Positions 43,691 through 54,601 are shown, counted from the stretch's first letter. The stretch: 64,000 bases of DNA from Aradus depressus (GCA_963662175.1 OY759217.1:12712562-12776561); one strand, 5' to 3'. Notes: generated by a model from the sequence alone, not told the origin. Translations and numbers: made by a program.

Positions 43691-44024
43691 ATTTAGTAGA
43701 AGACCAGCCATAATTTCTACAGGAAATGTGGCAAATTTATTTAATTATTTATTTATTATTAATTTAATTATAAAATTATTTATTTATTTTATTTTACATA
43801 ATTTTCTTTATCACAGTGTTAAGGCCGAGATATTCTTAAACCAGAGACAATTTCCTGAAATTAGTATTTTCTTTTCTAATTATATAGGTATATATAAGTC
43901 TGTGTATATGAATGAACACGATAACTCTCGATAGAATAGTATCGACGACACGAAATTTCATATGTGTACAGAACGCTCTTTGTCTCAAATATCTCAGTAA
44001 CTGCCGATGTACGGAATGTTTCAC
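43691..44024 (+). repeat. AT-rich DNA then family X fragment
   Basis: 43920-44020 has CGATAACTCTCGATAGAATA, CGACACGAAATTTCATATGT and AGTAACTGCCGATGTACGGA, the family X module. It ends exactly where the LINE B scrap begins. Confidence 0.65.
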
Positions 44025-44046
44025 TCAAAAACCCTCAGACTGATAA
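44025..44046 (+). mobile_element. 22-nt scrap of LINE B ORF2
   Basis: Exact match of 22 nt to 42773-42794 (TCAAAAACCCTCAGACTGAT plus AA). Thirteen ORF2 bases are missing before the match resumes at 44589. Contains ACTGAT, a plausible branch-point sequence for the exon that follows. Confidence 0.65.
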
Positions 44047-44058
44047 TATGCCGGGCAG

Positions 44059-44139
44059 GGTTCACAGGTCAGCTGTGTGAGACCAACATAGACGAGTGCG
44101 CGAGCAATCCTTGTCAGCATGGAGGCCGCTGTGTAGATG
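44059..44139 (+). CDS. EGF-like (calcium-binding) exon, partial gene
   Basis: 81 nt, bounded by CCGGGCAG (acceptor) and GTAAGT (donor), phase 1 at both ends. Translation gives GFTGQLCE, then [11 protein letters not shown], then QHGGRCVDG. This is the end of one EGF repeat (the Cys 6 loop) and the start of the next; the N-I-D-E-C motif is the calcium-binding type. Such exons occur in secreted or transmembrane EGF-repeat proteins such as the Notch, Delta/Serrate, Crumbs or Slit groups; which one cannot be told. The acceptor has a poor pyrimidine tract. No other EGF exon is visible here, and LINE B sequence lies on both sides, so it may be an orphan copy. Confidence 0.7.
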
Positions 44140-44588
44140 GTAAGTTCTTTTTTTTAGTTTTATCAATCATAAACTATTAGGTTTCGTCTGCGTCTAACAT
44201 ATAAAAATACATAATTTTTACAGTATTTTCTTATCATTTTTATGAAAATCTATTGTGAAAATGCAGATTGCCATGACCCATCGGATTGATCATTTTACAC
44301 AATTAAGGGCTTTTCTTCAGTATGTTGCCTGGTGGGTTTGCAAGATAGAAATACCAAATGCATGGAATTACGCTGCGAACCTTTATTTCACCAGCGATTT
44401 TTAAGCAAACTGCCCAAGTTTAATAATAATTCTCAAAAATGACTTTAAAGATTGTCATAATTTATTTTGGGAAGTTTTTTCTTTTAATAAATAAAAGAAA
44501 TTGGTTAATGGGAAAAGTAGTTAATTAGAAATAAAATATATAATGAAAAAAAGAGGTAGCTTAGTGTATATATTATATACATGATATA
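44140..44588. other. Intron-like DNA after the EGF exon
   Basis: AT-rich, no repeat recognised. It lies between the exon and the resumed LINE B copy. Confidence 0.5.
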
Positions 44589-45103
44589 ATACATAAACAA
44601 CAGAACACTTCATAACGATCTTATGATACACACAGTACCCGATACAATACAAACTACTTACATACGTTTTTTTAGAAAACTTTACACACATACAAACCCA
44701 GAAATACGTACTTTATCTTCACAACACTTACCACAAAAACCCCCACGAAGGTTGAAGAGAAGATGGAACCGCGACTTACTGCCACCTTGAATCCTATTCG
44801 TTCTTAATATATATATTTTTTTTAAATATTATTTTCCTTTACTTTTATCATCTCTCTTACCCATCCATCAAAATTGTCTTTCAATTCCTTTTTATTTATT
44901 AATTTATTCTTTTTTTTATTTTATTTCTTTTTTTTTTTCTGTTCTTGTCCATTAATTAAGATAAATTTTCGACCCGAGGACCTACCACTGGGTGGCCTTC
45001 CTCTCACATGCCATTCACGCCAACATATCAATACCATCTGCTGGTTGTTGCACCCTAACCACAGTTGCATCTTTATAATTAAAAGACAAAAAAAAAAAAA
45101 TTT
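44589..45103 (+). mobile_element. LINE family B 3' fragment
   Basis: From ATACATAAACAACAGAACAC (equals 42808 onward) through the ORF2 end, with a stop in GCCACCTTGA, and a 3'UTR that is more diverged and partly deleted relative to the full copy. Ends in poly-A at about 45089. Confidence 0.9.
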
Positions 45104-45450
45104 GTAACTTGTGTAACTTTCATTTATAGTATTGAGTAACTAATGTGCAATATGATTGGGGAGGGGAGGGGGGAGTCATATTAATTAGGGCAACAAGACT
45201 GGTAATGTGGGAGGAGAGGGGGGGGGGGGGGGGGGGGGGGGGGGCTTTTCAAAGTTGTGCCTCCCCACTGCCACCCATTAGATTTATTAAACCTATCTCC
45301 TCTTGAGGGAGGGGGTTGACGGTGGTATTGTGCACCCCCCTTCACCCCTTTAGTCTAAGTGGGCAAATCAATATACAGCGGTTTGCATGCAACTTCTCTC
45401 TCTCAAGTGGTCCTCACTTCACTTAGATATTTGCCCCAAGGTTTCTCTTG
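45104..45450. other. G-rich region
   Basis: Poly-G run at about 45221-45244 amid GGAGGGG-type sequence. No gene. Confidence 0.5.
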
Positions 45451-45454
45451 TAAA

Positions 45455-45645
45455 AGACACTTTACCTCCTTGGTATGCGTGTTTGCTTACTGAGCTCAAG
45501 ATCGCGGGTTCGAAACTCGGCCGGAAGCCTTTAGCTTTTTTAACTGGGGTAGGAGTCTGTGAAAAAACCTTGAGCACGCCGTCCTTCGGATGAGGCACGA
45601 TGGTCCCGAGCTCGTATGATGTCAGGTACTCGTTAAAGATTAGAA
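45455..45645 (+). repeat. SINE, head plus partial body
   Basis: CTTGGTATGCGTGTTTGCTT, B box GGGTTCGAAACTC, CACGCCGTCCTTCGGATG and TCAGGTACTCGTTAAAGA, then stops. Confidence 0.75.
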
Positions 45646-45838
45646 ATGGGCGATAGTCGATAGTTGGCCACTATCGATAATCTGATATAATCTATGGAAA
45701 ACTATCGATAGTATCAATAATACAGTAAGTTACCGCTTTTCATGCAAAATCTTTATTTTTTCATGAAAATCTACATAATTTAAATTATTCTATGTTATAG
45801 AGGATGAAAGGTGAATAAAAATATCAATCGAATAAGTA
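45646..45838. other. ATCGATAG-rich patch
   Basis: Several overlapping ATCGATAGT/ACTATCGAT palindromes at 45655-45715 (CGATAGTCGATAGTTGG, CCACTATCGATAATC, CTATCGATAGTATC). Possibly a transposon end; not classed. Confidence 0.35.
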
Positions 45839-46089
45839 ATTCTGTGGTGTTTGGGTAAAAGGGTATATGTCAATTTTTTGTGAAAATGGGTAACACCTAT
45901 CTAAAGCAAGTCATAACTTGCTTTAGATAGGTGATCTCTATGTTGGGGTAAAGAGAAATAAGTCAGAATCTTATGACATCATTGAAAAAAAAGGAAGTGA
46001 AAAGGGGGACAACTGAGAAACATGGGAGTTCTCTGAAAACTGAAAACAGAAAAACTGACATATACCCCTTTACTCCAACACCACAGAAT
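45839..46089. mobile_element. Foldback MITE with inner palindrome
   Basis: TIRs of about 34 bp at 45839-45872 and 46056-46089 (outer part ATTCTGTGGTGTT). An inner perfect 18-bp palindrome, CACCTATCTAAAGCAAGT, pairs 45894-45911 with 45916-45933 around a CATA loop. No protein. Confidence 0.75.
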
Positions 46090-46339
46090 TGTTCTTTTAA
46101 ATCGAACTTTTATTTTATGGAAATAACATTGTTTGTCGAAAATAATCGCATTAAGTATAACACTTGGCAAGAATATTAACACAGTAATTAAAGTTCAACA
46201 ACACTTATTGTAGACAATCAAAAAACAATGAAGTTGGTACAATGGCATTAGATTCAACAATTTTTATTTCAATCAACAACTTTTATAAAACATTATCAAA
46301 AAAATAATTACCAATTGACGAAAAATACTTTTCATCACA

Positions 46340-46535
46340 AGGACAGTTTTAGAGTTAAGTCTCCCCTAATCCTCCTCTTCCCTTTGGCGGCTGATTTGAC
46401 CGAAAATCAATAAATGTGGTCATAAGAGAGTTCTTATTTTTTTGTGAAATTTGGAATTTTGAGGCGGAAAACATGAAATTCCGATCGAATTTTAGACCGA
46501 ATATATAACCTCCCCTATACTTCATACTACCTATA
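46340..46535 (-). repeat. Family X copy, minus
   Basis: TTAAGTCTCCCCTAATCC, CTTTGGCGGCTGATTTGACC, GAAAATCAATAAATGTGGTC and TAACCTCCCCTATACTTCAT. Confidence 0.7.
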
Positions 46536-47230
46536 TATAACCGGTATTTGTAATATGTACTTAGCTCCGAAATAAAATGGTCTTAATTTCCTTCTGATTT
46601 CAGCCAATATTTAATTTGAGTTGACACATATCTTCATATCAAATTCTAAATTCATAGCTTTAGTCGTCTATACACAGACAGACATCATCGTGAAAATGGT
46701 CAAAACGTTAAATGAAAATTCGAACTCGGATTTGAGAAAAGAGAGTAAATGCGTGTATAGATGACACCTGATAATGTATAACGATGTCACGTGTGCAAGC
46801 CACAGGCCATCAGTTTTTTGTTCACATTAAAATGCATGTTTGTGCACATTAAAATGCAACAAGCCGTCTATTGAAGTCTGCCTGTCCGTCAGGTTGCATA
46901 CAAAAGTAGCATTAGGAAAATATAAAACAAAATATTAATGAACCCTCGGAAATGAACATTAACGAAAATTTTATTTCTTAACTAGACATTTGATTTTCAC
47001 CCAATTTAAAAGGGCTTTGATTGATCTAGAACAATGTCAATCTTCAACGTCAATGATTTTATAATGGTTTTGATTTAATAATGTTTTCATGGTCTTTTCA
47101 GAGTATTTTTTGGCAAGGGGTTTACGTTTTGTGACAAGCTGTTTGGATTCAACGAATCTGCGTAGATTGGTTATTTACATCAGAGATGATACATTGGGAG
47201 GGCTCATGCTCAGGGCTCAGGGCTCGCCCT
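46536..47230. other. No recognisable feature
   Basis: AT-rich. Nothing recognised. Confidence 0.35.
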
Positions 47231-47905
47231 GCAGGAGCGAACTCCCTATCTTGTCGTATTGTCTTACCTGCATCTGAAGAAGGACCTAATCTCCCAGTTT
47301 CCTTAGCAACATTTAAGATACTCCCATGCTCTAAACTTCGAAAACCTTTCCACTATAATCATCTACCAAAAATGAAAAATCATCCGAGAATATCCCCAGC
47401 ATCTGCTTGCCGATGGTTTAAACCAGAAAACAAATTTGGGAGGTGAGGCAAATCATTTAGAGAGAGAAGCGCTCTAGATACACCTCAGGGTGAGTAAGGG
47501 ATACAGTGTTTAGCGGTGGTTACTGGTGGTTTTCTACGGTTTGAACCATCGTTCAGGGGATGGACGAGGATAGGTTCCTGCACACTTGATGTCACTTCCT
47601 GCGCCAGGACATACAAATTTCCTCTACTGGCCTAATCTCCCAGTTTCCTTCGCAACATTTGAGAATACTCCCAGTGTCTAAACTAAAGCCCTTCCACTAG
47701 GGATCCTATCCCCCAACACCTTGTAATCCTCTCCCAGGAACATCTTCGACTGTCCGCATGTATTGTATGAGTTCGGTATGTCTCTCTGGTCACTCCAAGC
47801 ACTGGCAGAGGCGACTCCAGGGAGTAGAATCGAATATTTCATTATGTATTGGTAATTTGTCTTTTTGGACAACCATTGGCGTAGGTCGAGGCTCAGTGAT
47901 GACAA
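47230..47905 (-). pseudogene. Two decayed coding-like pieces, unknown family
   Basis: On the minus strand, 47230-47350 reads WKGFRSLEHGSILNVAKETG and then RLGPSSDAGK. A related stretch at 47620-47905 reads QSKMFLGEDYKVLGDRIPSG, followed after a frame change by TLGVFSNVAKETGRLG. The shared NVAKETGRLG shows two related copies. I do not recognise the protein; a LINE or other transposon tail is possible. Stops and shifts make both non-functional. Confidence 0.4.
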
Positions 47906-48544
47906 CAGCGCCTATGTATCGCAGCGGAATACATTCAAAACCAACTTAAATACAATTAACATTGGATAAATAATACCAAAATGAAATAAATCTCAAAATG
48001 CAAATACACCAAGAACCTTTCAACTGAATGTACCGCAGGGACTATGAACAGGAATTATATTTTTCAGAAAATTGAGAGAAACCCCTCGAGAATTTATTGA
48101 AAATGGCTGGCTTCTTTCCAAGTGACATTAGAGAGAGAGACTGACAAACAATGCGGATATAGCGTCAGTCGTCTGAAAATATCATTTGAGCTAAAAGATA
48201 GTCTTTACAGATGGGAATGGATGGAATCTGTCCCTTGAGCTGACTGGGATATAGACAGGCCGATGGGATTACCGCTCAGCTACATGCAGATCAAATCCTG
48301 TCTTGACGGACATCCACTTATCTGCAGAAGACCACACTTCCACTCCCATCCAATCCAATCCGCCTTCTTTCTTTACCTTTTTTTTATTATTAATTTTTTT
48401 TTTATTTAAATACAATTCAATTATGAAGCAAAAATTTATAAGCAAATCCTTAAGAAAATTTTAAAATTGAAGGTTTTTATAAAAACGGCGAATTTTTTTG
48501 ATTACAGTAACTTAAGGATTTTAAGTTGTTCAACATGGTATAGC
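47906..48544. other. No recognisable feature
   Basis: Nothing supportable beyond AT-rich runs after 48375. Confidence 0.35.
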
Positions 48545-48632
48545 AAGGAGTTGGCTTCCCGAAATTCCGTTGAAAACTATGCATCGAATTTTTGGCAGAT
48601 TACATAACTTCCCCTATACTTCATATAGGGGA
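48545..48632 (-). repeat. Family X start end, minus
   Basis: GGCTTCCCGAAATTCCGTTG, TTTTTGGCAGATTACATAAC and CCCCTATACTTCATATAGGG, the start hairpin. Confidence 0.7.
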
Positions 48633-49290
48633 TATTAAAACTTCAATTTTTTTAATTTACAAATTATTATTATTAACTCTTTATTTTGAATATTTACAAA
48701 CGGTTAATACACCATAAGCATGATGTAAACTTGAAAATATGTAATATAAAATATATTTCTTTTAAGGTGGTTTTTCCATTAAATTAAAAAAAAAAAAAAT
48801 TGAATTGGTTTTCATTTCTTTTACAATCGAATAAAAAAATTTAAAAATGTATAACAAAAAAATTTAGTCAATTTTCATTATTGATTTTTGAAATTCAATC
48901 AAAAGACATTTGCATATTGTAGGATTCAAGGACAGTTTCTGTGTGAAGAAGAGAGTATTCTTTGATTTGCTAAGAAAGACGTCAGTAGAGGCAGTTTGTA
49001 TGTCCCGGCGCACAGTGTGAAATTTATGAGTTTGATTTTCAAAATTCGAGCCCCCGCTCAATTTTTGATGAATTTGGATGAAACTCGGTGCAAAATATTT
49101 GTGAAAGCTGGCTTTTTATCAGGTAACTGCGGGTTTCACAATCAATGAATCTATTAAAACATAAAAGTGGCAAAAATAGCCAATATATTGAATTTGCACC
49201 ACTTTAGGCCAAAATGACACATTAGGACCACTTAAAGTTGTAAAAATCCGTTAACAAAAACTTACACAAAAAAAAATTAAAATTTTTTAA
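48633..49290. other. AT-rich, no feature
   Basis: Nothing recognised. Confidence 0.35.
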
Positions 49291-49295
49291 AATGT

Positions 49296-49500
49296 CTCCG
49301 CTCTCCCTATAAACCTATAAATACACTTTATCCAGTAAGACTCCGCTCTCCCTATAAACCTGTAAATACACTTTATCCAGTAAGTCTCCGCTCTCCCTCT
49401 AAACCTGTAAATACACTTTATCCAGTAAGTCTCCGCTCTCCCTCTAAACCTGTAACTACACTTTATCCAGTAAGTCTCCGCTCTCCCTCTAAACCTTCAG
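49296..49500. repeat. 45-bp tandem repeat, about 4.6 copies
   Basis: CTCCGCTCTCCCTCTAAACC recurs at 49296, 49341, 49386, 49431 and 49476, with TACACTTTATCCAGTAAG spacers. Confidence 0.95.
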
Positions 49501-50200
49501 ATCACTTCAACAGTTCTAAACAAGGCCTAGGTAATGACTATTAAAAATGTTGAAGGTATCCTACAAACTATACTTAGGGCCTCCTTCAGATTCACGACCC
49601 AAGACAAAGAGGACGCCCACCCAGCACATCCAGTTCCAGTATATATACATGATCCCCTCGGAGAACACAAATTTCAAATTGTTTTGACTCCTTTGACTTG
49701 ATTTGCTTAAAGTTTATTACAATCCACATTAGTTAGTTAAATGCTTTACAGCTTATTATAAGTCACATAATTATAAATTGAGTTTTAGGAACGTACAGAA
49801 GACTGATATTAATTTTCTTCTCTTTGTAAAAGGCCCCCCCCCCCCCTTCCTCACTTCAGATGTAATCTCCGAAAGGAACTTACCTCCTTCTTAGCCTTGT
49901 TAAATCCTTAAAACGCTCCTAAATATTCATTACTTAATTTAATTAAGGTAAATATTTGTTTTGTTCCCTCTGTAAGGGCCGTGCCAAACATGAAAATTCA
50001 AGAGGTGGTTGTAATTAAATTGTCGGAGGAGGGGGGGGGGGGGGGGGGGGGCTGTTTCAAGTTTAGCTTCATCTTATGATATCTCTTCTCATTATGCGAA
50101 ACGCTTCACAACAGACATTGATGCTATTAATTCCCGAATTATATTTAAAATATATATTTAATGAAATATTTCTTATAACATTATGAAAATTCAGAGTTAG
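49501..50200. other. Unassigned with poly-C and poly-G runs
   Basis: Poly-C near 49835 and poly-G at about 50031-50050. Nothing else recognised. Confidence 0.4.
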
Positions 50201-50203
50201 TGT

Positions 50204-50735
50204 GACTCATGCCCGGGCTTTAACTACAAGTTCATATCGCCTATTACCAGAGCCCTCTTTCGTCACTGAGTGAGAGTCCTAAATTTCAAAATTGGAAGGA
50301 GGTAACCTACAACTTTTTCAAATGCGAGTTAACTGCTTCTTGTAATCAAGCTCAAACCTCCTGCACGTTTTTCAAATAAGAAAAATGTTCGATAAGGAGA
50401 AATGCAAAAACTAAATTTCTTATTTATTTTATTATGAATTATTTAAAAATTACATTTCACTTCAATAAATTAAACAAATAACCAATGGAATGAAGGAGTA
50501 CAACTGTGTTAGTTTTAAACGATGAAATGGCAACAAAAATCCAATTTTTGATTTTAACCTTTAACCTCGTTTTTTTAACAACTTCGTTTTTGTAGGTTAA
50601 CTCCTTTTTGCATAACACCGTCCAATTAGGCTCGGGACCATCGCTTAACGTCCCATCAGAAGGACGGCGTGATCGAAGGGTTCTTCAACTCCCAGATAAA
50701 AAACTTAAGAGCCCTCGGCCGGGTATCTTAATATT
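50204..50735 (-). repeat. SINE, minus, interrupted by a MITE
   Basis: 50204-50290 is the reversed SINE 3' end (ACTCATGCCCGGGCTTTAAC). 50627-50735 is its 5' body (GGCTCGGGACCATCGCTTAA). The gap holds a MITE, and about 70 bp of SINE is missing at the junction. Confidence 0.75.
50295..50609. mobile_element. MITE nested in SINE
   Basis: Imperfect TIRs GGAAGGAGGTAACCTACAA (50295) and, from the right, AAAAGGAGTTAACCTACAA; 16 of 19 match. About 315 bp, AT-rich, no protein. Confidence 0.6.
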
Positions 50736-50789
50736 ATTAAAGGAATTATTGACTTGCATTAAACATCCATCATGATTCCCGGAAATTGC

Positions 50790-51010
50790 TATACTACTTC
50801 CCCAGATGTACGAAGTATAGGGTAAATTTTGTAATCAGTCAGAAATTTTGATGTCGAGTTTTTTCTGGGAACACATTTTTCCGATCCCCTATTTCCAAAA
50901 ATGAGAGAAAAAGGGTTTAAAAACTCCCGCTAGATGAAAGAATTCCTACGAAATTTCGTATGTAAATTCAAAATTCCATATGACACCACATTTTCAGTAG
51001 AATCAGCCAA
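50790..51010 (+). repeat. Family X start, plus
   Basis: ACTTCCCCAGATGTACGAAG, ATTTTGTAATCAGTCAGAAA and GTCGAGTTTTTTCTGG, then a partial module. Confidence 0.7.
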
Positions 51011-51670
51011 GAGAAGAGGGGATCAACACAAAAACATTAAAAAATTTAAAAATAAAATAAAAAATTGGTCCCGTGCAAACTATACTTACACAATTGGTGT
51101 TTCGTGCCATCAGGCCCCCAGTTATAAGGAAATAAACTATTAAATAATTTATAACAATTGATCGCGCTAGAATTTTTCAATTCGGATAATTTTGGCTCAA
51201 TCTACACCTAATTCTCAATGTTCATGATTTTTTCCAGATTTTTCTGAGCTATCCTTTTGGTGATAAGGGGGGGGGACAGCAATTTTTAAGCGTTTTTGCC
51301 TAAAAATGTTTTCAAATATTCATTAAAAAAATACATTATATACATTGTTGAATTCGTGCTTCAATAAGCTTTCATTTGACACCCTATACGATGCCCTTGA
51401 AATTTTTTTTTTTTTTAATTACCCAATTTACCCCCTTGAAATTAACCCCCAGAATCAAAATTCAACTTTTTAGACTTTATGTCTAAAATTGGGCCAACAC
51501 ACTGTCTCTGTTTCAAATTTTTACGTCGAATAGTTTCAGAGAAAATCGCCTCTGACAAACGGACGGACGGACACCGCAGGGGTTCCATAAGTGTTCAGTT
51601 TTGCTAATGTTGGCACGGAACACTATAAATAAATAATGAAGTATTTTTATTATTAAGTTTTTATAAATAT
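51011..51670. other. Diverged non-coding repeat-like region
   Basis: 51370-51610 holds C-rich blocks and GACGGACGGACGGACACCG, a style common in insect transposon flanks. Family not identified. Confidence 0.35.
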
Positions 51671-51671
51671 A

Positions 51672-52066
51672 CTAGCAGTAATACCCGGCGTTGCCCGGGT
51701 AACTTTGACTTTTCTCCCAATATCTCCTATACGGCTATTCAGTTCCTCGACAGTACATTCATGATGTTATAATTTTCAATTATTCATACAGAATAAGGCT
51801 TATAGTCCTTCAACTGTAGTAACGCTAGCTTTGGAGCTAAAACCAATTTATTCAAAAAGATTTCTCATTAATCGTTGGAATGGTTTTCGAGTTACAAAGA
51901 TTGCGTGGGTGGATGCTGGGATGGATCAGATATTGAGGTACTAATACGCCTATAACCTTCCACAGACGATGACGAACAAATTTTAAAAAAAATTAATCAA
52001 ATCCATCAAGCCATTCGTGAGTTATAGCGGTACAACGCACAGACATTTTCAGCTTTATATATATGA
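51672..52066 (-). mobile_element. Non-autonomous Helitron, minus, 395 bp
   Basis: On the minus strand it begins TCATATATATAAAGCTG and ends with a hairpin (CCCGGGCAACGCCGGG) followed by TATTACTGCTAG. TC start, 3' hairpin and CTAG end are the Helitron hallmarks. The insertion lies between A and T with no duplication. The 3' 150 bp are shared with the Helitron at 60994 (e.g. ACTATAAGCC..ATTC). Confidence 0.85.
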
Positions 52067-52620
52067 TTACACATATATAAGTCAATTATTGAATTTTAGC
52101 CCAAACGGTGATGACTTTTTTTCATTCATATTTTGGAATTTCTTACCGATTACATACCTTTCCCTATACTTCATAAAGCCTGAAAGCCTGGAGTAGTAGC
52201 AATTGATGAAATGTTCAATATAAGATATTTTTTTTCTTCGAGATGTTCTTTAGAAATTTACTAGCAGAAGAAAAAAAAAATTAAAAAACTCCAAGGGGAA
52301 CTGAAGGAAGATGGATCGCTTTTGATAGAGCAGAAATTAATAACATAGTGTCGTGAGAAAGTGGTCTGTAGACGTCGAACCGAACTGTCTCAGCGTCAGG
52401 CGAGAACTTATCATTGAGACGTGGAGGGGGGGGGGGGGGGGGGGGGAGTAATTGGTAAATTGAATTGGAGAATGGGAATCATTAGTTATCCGATCTTCGA
52501 TTATGCAGTATATTCTATTATCCGACACCAGGTATTGTACTGATCAAGTATCCAGAACCAAATATTGATCAGGTCACACATTCAAAGGTCCCGTAGATGT
52601 AGATTAACTAATACACATTA
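52067..52620. other. Family X scrap and poly-G
   Basis: 52135-52175 has TTTCTTACCGATTACATACC and CCCTATACTTCATA (family X start, minus). Poly-G lies at about 52425-52447. Confidence 0.5.
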
Positions 52621-52624
52621 AAAA

Positions 52625-52700
52625 TGTTTTACTTCCCCAGCTATACAAAGTATGTAATCGATTAAAAATTCGATGCGCAGCATGGATAACCATGGCAGTT
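52625..52700 (+). repeat. Family X start fragment
   Basis: ACTTCCCCAGCTATACAAAG, TATGTAATCGATTAAAAATT and CGATGCG, then lost. Confidence 0.65.
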
Positions 52701-52784
52701 TTTCGCCCTAAAACCACAATCTCTCTCTCTCTCTCTTCAGGGACTCGAGAGAATGTGTGAGGTGAAGATGGTGTTATAGAATCC

Positions 52785-52830
52785 TGAAGAAGGAAATAAA
52801 TAGTTTGGCCAAATACTGAATTTTTTTTTA
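52785..52830 (+). repeat. Penelope-type terminal motif fragment
   Basis: CCTGAAGAAGGAAATAAATA then GTTTGGCCAAATACTGAA. The reverse of this motif lies at 60885-60945, there with CCGAAACGTTGG. Such CTGAAGAAGG..CGAAACG blocks resemble hammerhead-like ends of Penelope-like elements, but family assignment is tentative. Confidence 0.4.
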
Positions 52831-52904
52831 CACGACAGAACCTCGATTGACTTTAATATTGATAAGATACTGTCGACTCTATCTACCATTCAGAAACCCC
52901 TATA

Positions 52905-53450
52905 TTCAACTATTAATTTTTTTTGCCCAAACAGTCCATTGGGTTAGGATGAAGAGAATAAACTTAATTAATTCGATCTGAGGAAGTACACTGCCGGTGA
53001 TTTACCGACGATTTTTTTTCCGTTTTCAGCGGAATTTCATGATTCCGACCATGAAAATTAAAAAAAAAAGTCTGTCCGTTTGTGAATAAGACAATGAATG
53101 TATCAACACAAAATTTTATGTGTGTATCCATTACCCCATAAGGACAGAACCTATTGATTTTCAGCCAAATCGGCCTAAGGTAAAGAAAACGATTAGAGGG
53201 GGCTTAAGCCAAAAACACTAATAACAGTCGATGTAATGAATGTATTGACACGAAATTTCATATGTAAATACAAAACCCCATAAAGATGACACATATTAAT
53301 TTTCCATTACATCAGCCCAAAGGAAGGGGGATTTGGGGGGGGGGGGGCTAAACTCAAAAACTGTAATAATTAAAACTTTTTTATGAGTATTCAGAAGTCC
53401 TCGTATAAGTCAAGTATTAATTAAAATGGTCGATTGGTGTCAAAGGACGA
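52905..53450 (+). repeat. Family X end followed by a second copy
   Basis: 52905-53012: GCCCAAACAGTCCATTGGG, AATTAATTCGATCTGAGGAA and the hairpin TGCCGGTGATTTACCGACGA. A start segment follows directly at 53020 (TTTTCAGCGGAATTTCATG), then two modules and a poly-G run. This is an end-to-start tandem of two family X units. Confidence 0.75.
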
Positions 53451-54295
53451 GGGAAACAGTTGGAAAGTAGTAGATTGCCGGTACCCCCCCAGCTAATCAT
53501 GTTCCAAGTAGTCTAGGAAGGTCGGTATCGTAGGCCAGCCACCATTTTGTTCAGAGAGCCCATCAAGATTCAGGGACCGATGTCACCCCATGTTACCTAC
53601 CCATTTAAAGGGTCGAGTTCACTCTTCATTTTTTGTTCCCACCCAATCTAATCTTAGGTATCTTCTACACAGGTTCAATTCTATATTCACTAACTAAAAT
53701 ACTAAAAGAACGACCTCTTTCAGAAGAGTCCACCGCCCTGACTAGCTCCTTATCCTCACAACTTGTTCAAGTTCAGTTTAACTTAAAACATATATTAATC
53801 AGTTTAAATTCTAACTGAAGTTTTTCCGTATGGGCTTAATTAAGCTTATGTGCATAGCTTCAACTTCAGATTTGTAAAGTTAAACACCAATTAGTGACTA
53901 AACCGTACTTGTAAAGTTAAACGGTGCTTAATGTCATTTACACAGAAGTTTGGCGAAGTTGCTTACTTAAGAAATTTATGAAGGCTAAACAGGCGCTTTC
54001 AAAGAGAAAATACAAGATGCCATTCCGAAAACTAGTCTCCGAAGATCTGGATGGTGAAAAAATCTTGAGCATGCCGTCCTTTGGATGGGTTAGTTATATG
54101 CAACATTATAGCTATGTACATTTTATGCTACCTAGACAGTTCCCACGAAACCCCTTCTCTACTCTAGGATATGAGATTCTCATTTTTGTAAAATAATAGT
54201 TAGTTCTTCATTCTGTTGTTAGCCAGTTACTATGTCTGTTCGAAATTTGTAATTATTTTATAAATAAAGTTTTTTTTTAAACAATTCGGTTTCCA
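53451..54295. other. Unassigned; short SINE scrap
   Basis: 54060-54090 reads AATCTTGAGCATGCCGTCCT then TTGGATGGG, a SINE scrap. The open frames 53633-53818 and 53924-54196 show no domain. Confidence 0.4.
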
Positions 54296-54307
54296 GTGTT
54301 ATAATTG

Positions 54308-54490
54308 GTTAAGCGATGGGTCCTCGAGCCTGTAGGATGTCAGGTACTCTTTAAAAACCCTTCTACACTATATGAATAACAATTTAGGGTATCATCAATC
54401 GTGATGTCCAACAGAGTGACGAAAGAGGGCTCTGGTAGTAGGCGATATGACCTTGTAGTTAAAACCCGGATATGAGTCATAATAACTAAC
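54308..54490 (+). repeat. SINE 3' part
   Basis: TTAAGCGATGGGTCCTCGAG, TCAGGTACTCTTTAAAAACC, GACGAAAGAGGGCTCTGGTA and GATATGAGTCATAATAACT, with an internal deletion. Confidence 0.75.
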
Positions 54491-54601
54491 TAAAGTTATT
54501 GTTCAGCTGATTGATACGATAATAAGACTGATTGTTAAAGGTACAAAACAACTGATACAATTGGCACCAAAATGAGTCATCACAAACGTTCAAATTAGTA
54601 C

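Noticed and set aside
47089..47495. Donor-like CTCAGGGTGAGTAAG at 47484 with an upstream TCTTTTCAG
   Set aside because: The roughly 390-bp segment between them has stops in all plus frames or no coherent peptide, and the minus strand carries the decayed coding-like piece.
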